DNA of 64,000 nucleotides from Hofstenia miamia (taxonomy: Eukaryota; Xenacoelomorpha; Acoela). Of the stretch, positions 59,709-64,000 are shown in pieces (positions within the stretch are counted from its first letter, which is position 1; every line of letters starts with the position of its first letter). The notes beneath the pieces are model-generated. The model saw only the letters and a program-made list of their open reading frames with translations. It had not been told where the DNA came from and did not search any database. The translations under genes were made by a program, and so were the position numbers. The stretch spans positions 1,245,048 to 1,309,047 of the forward strand of contig SCFE01000090.1 in NCBI GenBank assembly GCA_004352715.1, read 5' to 3'.

Positions 59709-62700
59709 TTAAATGAAATTTTTATTTTGCTCTGCTAATATATTATTTTTTAATAATTTTTTAAATATTTTAAGGTTTCTTTCCTGTCTAATGCTGATTG
59801 GTAATTTGTTCCAAAGTTTGCAAGAATTTGTGGTGAAAGAATTGTTCCAATAATTGTTAGTTGGCAATATATTATTTATGCATTTATTTGCACAGTTATT
59901 ATATTTTACAAATTGTACAGTTAGCAGTTTACGGCTGATTTTGATTTCCCTAAACATAAGCACCAGGTTGTTGTACTTTGTTATTGATCTTGGTGTAAGC
60001 ATCTCTAATTTTTGTACTTTCATACTAGCTTGCTGTCTGTTTATGCTAAACATAGTACAAATTGACCAGTTAAAGATCCTACTTATACGCTGTTGTTCAG
60101 CAACATTAATACTACTTAGAAGTACACAAGCGTATGCATAGTGGCTAGTAACAAATGCATTAATTATTGCTTTACTCTGTGTAATTTTTTTAATTTGTTT
60201 TAGGTACTGTACGCCTGACGCCATCTTACGGACTTTATTGTTTACAAACACTTTGAAACTGAGTTTTCTGTCCAGCTCGACGCCCAGATATTTGACAGTG
60301 TCATTGTTGCGTATTGGTGGATTGTCGTCAGAAATGTCAAGACAGATGTTCTTAGCAAGCTCTTCAGCATCGTTTGGCCTAAAAATAATGAACTGTGTTT
60401 TACCCTTGTTAATTGTCAATTTGTTCTGCTGAAAGAATTTGAAAATATTTTTTATGCTTTCTTGTAATTCTTTTGTTGCAATAATTGGACTGCTATTTCT
60501 ATTAATGACGCATATGTCATCAGCATACTGAATCAGCTCTGAATGGGTAACGTGCATGGATAAATCATTTACATATAAGTTGAAGAGTATAGGGCCTAAT
60601 ACAGTGCCCTGTGGAACTCCTTTATTTGTTGTGATGTATTTGCTGTAAATGCTATTAATGTGTACGCGTTGTTGCCTTTTGTAGAGAAAACTGTTTAAAA
60701 ATGTTCGTGAAGATTTACTAAACCCATAGCTTTTTAGTTTCTTGTCAAGGATGATAAAATCTATACTATCGAAAGCCTTGCTAAGATCTAATAGGGCAAT
60801 GCTACTACTAATTTTTTTGTTAAGGAAAAAACGTGTCTTTTCAGTAAGTTCTAACAGTGCATCAACAGTGCTGAAGCCTTGCCTGAAACCAAATTGCTTA
60901 TTTGAGAGAATTTTATTTTCATTTAAATAAGAATTAATTTGTTTGCATAGGATCCTCTCAAAAATTTTTGAGACTGGGTTTGTAATTGAGATGGGCCTAT
61001 AATTTCTGCAGTCTTTAGGGTCGCCATTCTTAAAGATTGGTGTAATGTCGGCTCTTTTTAGACATTGTGGATAGGTATTGGTGTGGATGGAATAATTAAA
61101 AGCAAACAGTAGATATTCTGAGAAATACTTTATATATTTTTTTATGATGAAGACGGGCACCCCACAGGTTCCGCTGGAAATATTGGGGTCAAGATTGTCA
61201 ACAACCTTAGTTAGATCATGCTCAGTAATAAAACTGAAGGTGAACGAGTTCTTGGATTGCTCAATCTTGTTTATAAATGGTTGTTCTTTGTCTCTATATA
61301 TACAAAGATTTTTGAATACCTTGTTCATATTGTTTACAATTAATTTGTCATTTGTAATGATTTTGTTGTCTACCTTAATTTCGTGAATATTGCAATCAAA
61401 AGGCTTTTCCTTGTTCAGAAACTTATTGATGAACTGCCATTTATTTTTTGCTTGGGTAAACTTTTCAAAAAATTGCTTGCATTTTTGCTCTTCTACCTTC
61501 GTTTTTAATTTTGAAAGCTTTGCCTTAACTTCATTATATGCAGCAATGTTAAATTGTGTGCGATTACTAATCAAGGAGTTCCAGATTTTTTACTTTTCTG
61601 CCACTAAATCCTCTATTTCCTTGTTTTTTGTTCTATTGTAGCCACCTATTTTTACGTATCTGATTCTACGTGGTGCGTTAACATTTAAACAGATATTTAA
61701 TTCCTTCATAATGAAGTCAATCATGTGACCAGGATCATGCATTGTATAGACGTAGTCCCATGCGACATTTTCTAGAGACTTTTTGAAAATGTTGTCATCA
61801 AATTTAGCATAACTCCGCGTATAAATCTTTTTTCTCATGTTGATATGATGAATTTCATTTGAGACAAAAAGGCATAAATTGTGGTCTGAAAAAGAGTTAA
61901 AAATGAAACTCTTGAATTGAATGTAATCAATGTTTGTTAAAAAGTAATCGATTAAGTTAACTCCTCTTGTGGGAACTGCGCTATTTATTAGCTCAAGTTG
62001 AAGTTCGTCACAAATATGGTTAATGTACTTTGACTCGTGTTTGGAGAGATAATTAATATTGTAATCTCCAAGTAGAATAATTTCTTTGTTAACAAGGGCA
62101 GCATCTTGGACCTCTAGAATTTTTTTATTGACGAAATCTTTGCAGAATTGCTTTTTAGGGGAATAACTGATGTTAATGAGTGCTGATAGTTTACATTTCT
62201 TGGTTTTTTTAATTTCAACCCATAATGTTTCAAAATTTTGGTCACTTATTTCTAGGTAATTTCATCTAATTGGGCACATAAAACTAGGTATAATGAGCAT
62301 TAAGCCGCCACCTTTGGATGTTCTGTTTTTAAAGAAGCTTTTAAATTTTGATTTATTGAAGTTAAACAAATCATCTGAAGCATTGTTGGTTACCCATGTT
62401 TCAGTGAAAGCAAAAATAGTGTTACAACCAAGCATTGAATACAATTCTTTTAGTTCCCATTGATGAGCTGGTATGCTTCATGTGTTCAGATAAGTGATTT
62501 TAATATTGTTCTTAAATGCATTTGAAATAGATTTCACTTCACTGCTGTTGAGAACAATAGGGCCTGGATTTGGTTGTATGTCTCCAGCAAACATTAATTT
62601 TAATTTTATAATGAGTGGGTTAATATATTTTAATAAGTAGTGAGAAATCATTTTAAAAACAACGTTACATACATAAATACAATGTCTAGCATACACATAT

Positions 62701-62789
62701 TTGTTTGGTGTAATACACTCAATGCGAAAATTCTTAAAGCATATACACAATAGTAAAATTACATAAATGAAGTGGTACCTTACAATCAT
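59709..62789 (-). pseudogene. LINE-3 ORF2: 2A-like motif, APE endonuclease, reverse transcriptase
   Basis: The start is the ATG at 62787-62789. Residues 69-77 read GDIQPNPGP (NPGP at 62559-62570), a 2A-like sequence after a hydrophobic region. The endonuclease follows: KITYLNT, FTETW, GDYN at residue 241, LIDYFLTN and SDH at residue 301, so the visible catalytic residues are kept. The RT has DPKDCRNYRPIS, LLDLSKAFDSID, GVPQGTVLGP and QYADD (YADD at residues 755-758, 60516-60527), then a complete C-terminal domain. Internal stops are TGA 62478-62480 (in LNT.SI, where Arg is expected, so probably CGA to TGA), TGA 62262-62264 and TAA 61590-61592. The RT part from 61589 down is one uninterrupted frame of over 620 codons. 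Confidence 0.9.
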
Positions 62790-62805
62790 TTTTCTTTCAG
62801 CCACC

Positions 62806-63156
62806 TTAATTGAGTTTTTCAAGAAGTTTCTTCAGTAGTTGTTTTAAGTCCTCTTTTGTTGAATCTTCAAGGGCTTTGGTGTTCCCTTCCAGTGCTTTTT
62901 TCTAGCTCTGGCCAGGATCTGTAAGGACTGATCTGAAAGGTCTCTGTTGATTTTGTTTACTTTGGTATCTCATTAAGTTCATTTTCCTGTGAATCATCTC
63001 ATAATTATTGAAGAATATCTTTATTGCTTTTACAACTACAGAGATTCCTTTCCTAGAGAGATGTATTCCGTCTTTTGCTAGAAGACTTCTTTTTATTTGT
63101 ATATTTCCTTCACCAACAAGAAAACTCTCAAAAAACTTGATAATTTTATCTTTTCT
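62806..63156 (-). pseudogene. LINE-3 ORF1, C-terminal end with esterase block
   Basis: Reads FFESFLVGEGNIQIKRSLLAKDGIHLSRKG, in which DGIHLS matches the last SGNH esterase block (DxxH, the catalytic Asp and His) of CR1-group ORF1. A TAG at 62902-62904 breaks the frame, which then runs on through a Leu/Lys-rich tail to a TAA at 62806-62808. The ORF2 start lies 16 bases further. The rest of the esterase is missing beyond the N at 63157, where unrelated G/C-rich sequence begins. Confidence 0.65.
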
Positions 63157-63157
63157 N

Positions 63158-63184
63158 GGCAAGGGGGGGCACTTGCCCCCCCCC
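63158..63184. repeat. G7/C9 palindromic element end
   Basis: The stretch has a G run, then CACTTG and a C run, ending CTGG. Reverse-complemented it starts CCAGGGGGGGGGCAAGTG, resembling the tip of a DNA transposon. It touches the single N at 63157, so the join with LINE-3 may be an assembly artefact. Confidence 0.45.
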
Positions 63185-64000
63185 TGGATTTTCAAAATTA
63201 TAATTAGTAATTTTATTGAATTGCTGAAGATTTTGCTGTTTTTCCAACTAAATAGAGAAAAATTGAACCAACTGGTCAAATTTTAGAATTTTAGCTCATG
63301 AAACTTATATATATATAAAACTTATATATTAAACTGTATGATATTTATTAGTCAATACTTAAATACCTGACTAAAAGGAAATAAAAGAATTGATGCGAGA
63401 AAAACAAATCGAAATAATAGCAGGGAAGCCAATTTAGCTATTTTACATCGATACGCGATAGATTTAGAATGTATAAACTCAGGGCCCAGCTAACCGGGGG
63501 TGATGCACCCCCAAATATTGTTTCTCTAGGGGCAGCAAATTGAGATTGAATAAGTGATTTCTGTTTTCTTTTTAAATATAATTCTTGAATCTCTGCCATT
63601 ACATTACTGAACATTTAAATTTGCCGCCATTACTTGTAAAATTGACTTTAACAAAATAAGTAGTGCATTAAAATAATAAAAATCACCGCCAAATGTCAGA
63701 CAATGCTATGAATTACAACCGAATTCGAATCTAATTTCCACTCACCAGCATTTCAAAACAAAATGAATCCCATCCCATTAATTGTATGACTACAGATTAC
63801 CACTGATTGGCCAAGACAGTTAACGATCAATAGCATTTATTTACCCGCCAAACACACATCATTATAACACTTTGCTTTGCTGTTAACAGTTGACTCTATT
63901 ACATTTATATATAAAAGTTGGGAGTGGGTATAATTTTAGACTATTTTAGTGGCTGAAGCAGTTAGTAGCAGTAAACCAGACAAGCTCATACTGTGTCATG
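63185..64000. other. Non-coding sequence with a possible promoter at the right edge
   Basis: At 63496-63512 a second G/C palindrome (GGGGGTGATGCACCCCC) occurs. No open frame is convincing. Confidence 0.4.
63906..63917 (+). promoter_or_regulatory. Possible TATA box near the window edge
   Basis: TATATATAAAAG lies about 80 bases before an ATG that ends at the window edge (63998-64000). A gene or an LTR promoter could start here, but nothing downstream is visible, and in an AT-rich genome such a motif is common by chance. Confidence 0.25.

Larger units (their letters stand above)
59490..63157 (-). mobile_element. LINE-3: nearly intact CR1/jockey-group LINE
   Basis: On the minus strand the order is the end of ORF1 (62806-63156), a 16-base spacer, ORF2 (59709-62789) and a short 3' UTR with an AATAAAA signal at about 59513-59519. 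Only three stops interrupt about 1026 codons of ORF2 and one interrupts the ORF1 tail. The 5' part is cut at the single N at 63157. It is the best preserved element in the window and probably the youngest LINE. Confidence 0.85.

Noticed and set aside
59854-61641. Several plus-strand frames opposite LINE-3
   Set aside because: Shadows of the intact RT frame on the minus strand.
1-64000. tRNA, rRNA, CRISPR array, bacterial operon or riboswitch
   Set aside because: No cloverleaf B-box pair, rRNA-like conserved stretch, regular spacer array or prokaryotic gene spacing was seen; the sequence is eukaryotic in character.

Overview
The window looks like a stretch of an AT-rich invertebrate animal genome, built mostly from decayed and nested transposable elements. 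The evidence is the mixture of APE-type non-LTR retrotransposons (LINEs, some with PHD-finger or esterase ORF1 regions), a Ty1/copia element whose primer site fits an animal initiator tRNA-Met, Penelope and mariner pieces, and many hAT, piggyBac and PIF/Harbinger short elements. There are no operons and no recognised rRNA, tRNA or CRISPR. The taxon cannot be fixed from sequence alone; a hydrozoan-like or other AT-rich invertebrate would fit. Most open frames shorter than 100 codons are chance frames.

Layout. 1-951: 3' end of a Tx1/L1-like LINE (+). 1413-4463: 5' half of a copia element (-) with LTR, primer site, gag, zinc knuckle, protease, integrase and the start of RT. 7382-8134: hAT short element. 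10281-13750: a long, decayed LINE ending in (CTTA)n (-), called LINE-1. 15522-15897: hAT MITE. 20777-21372 and 25947-26493: two copies of one piggyBac-like MITE. 22275-22538: PIF/Harbinger MITE. 23288-24200: LINE tail (-). 30048-31391: internally deleted hAT with transposase remnants (+). 31947-32246: hAT MITE. 37569-37749: the only good candidate for a host gene, a first coding exon resembling TM1 of a class A GPCR (-).

The most complex part is 39779-48830. A mariner fragment abuts a Penelope fragment, then LINE-2 (-). LINE-2 is split in its RT by a hAT element (40871-43056, perfect 8-bp target duplication) that itself carries a smaller hAT (40964-41178, perfect 8-bp duplication). It is split again in its endonuclease by a TA-flanked element with 326-bp nearly identical inverted arms (45098-46896). 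50682-52071 is another 5'-truncated LINE (+), LINE-5. 53249-57228 is a PIF-like element with a second PIF-like element inserted in its 3' terminal repeat, plus an LTR inside. 57240-58050 is an RT fragment (+), LINE-4. 58060-59490 is an unidentified A-rich broken coding region (+).

59490-63157 holds LINE-3 (-), the youngest-looking element. Its ORF2 of about 1026 codons is in one frame with only three internal stops, all visible catalytic motifs are present, and a 2A-like NPGP motif lies ahead of the endonuclease. Several N gaps interrupt the window, and three of them are flanked by repeated sequence that looks like assembly duplication. Nothing here forms a coordinated pathway; the biology is layered transposition.
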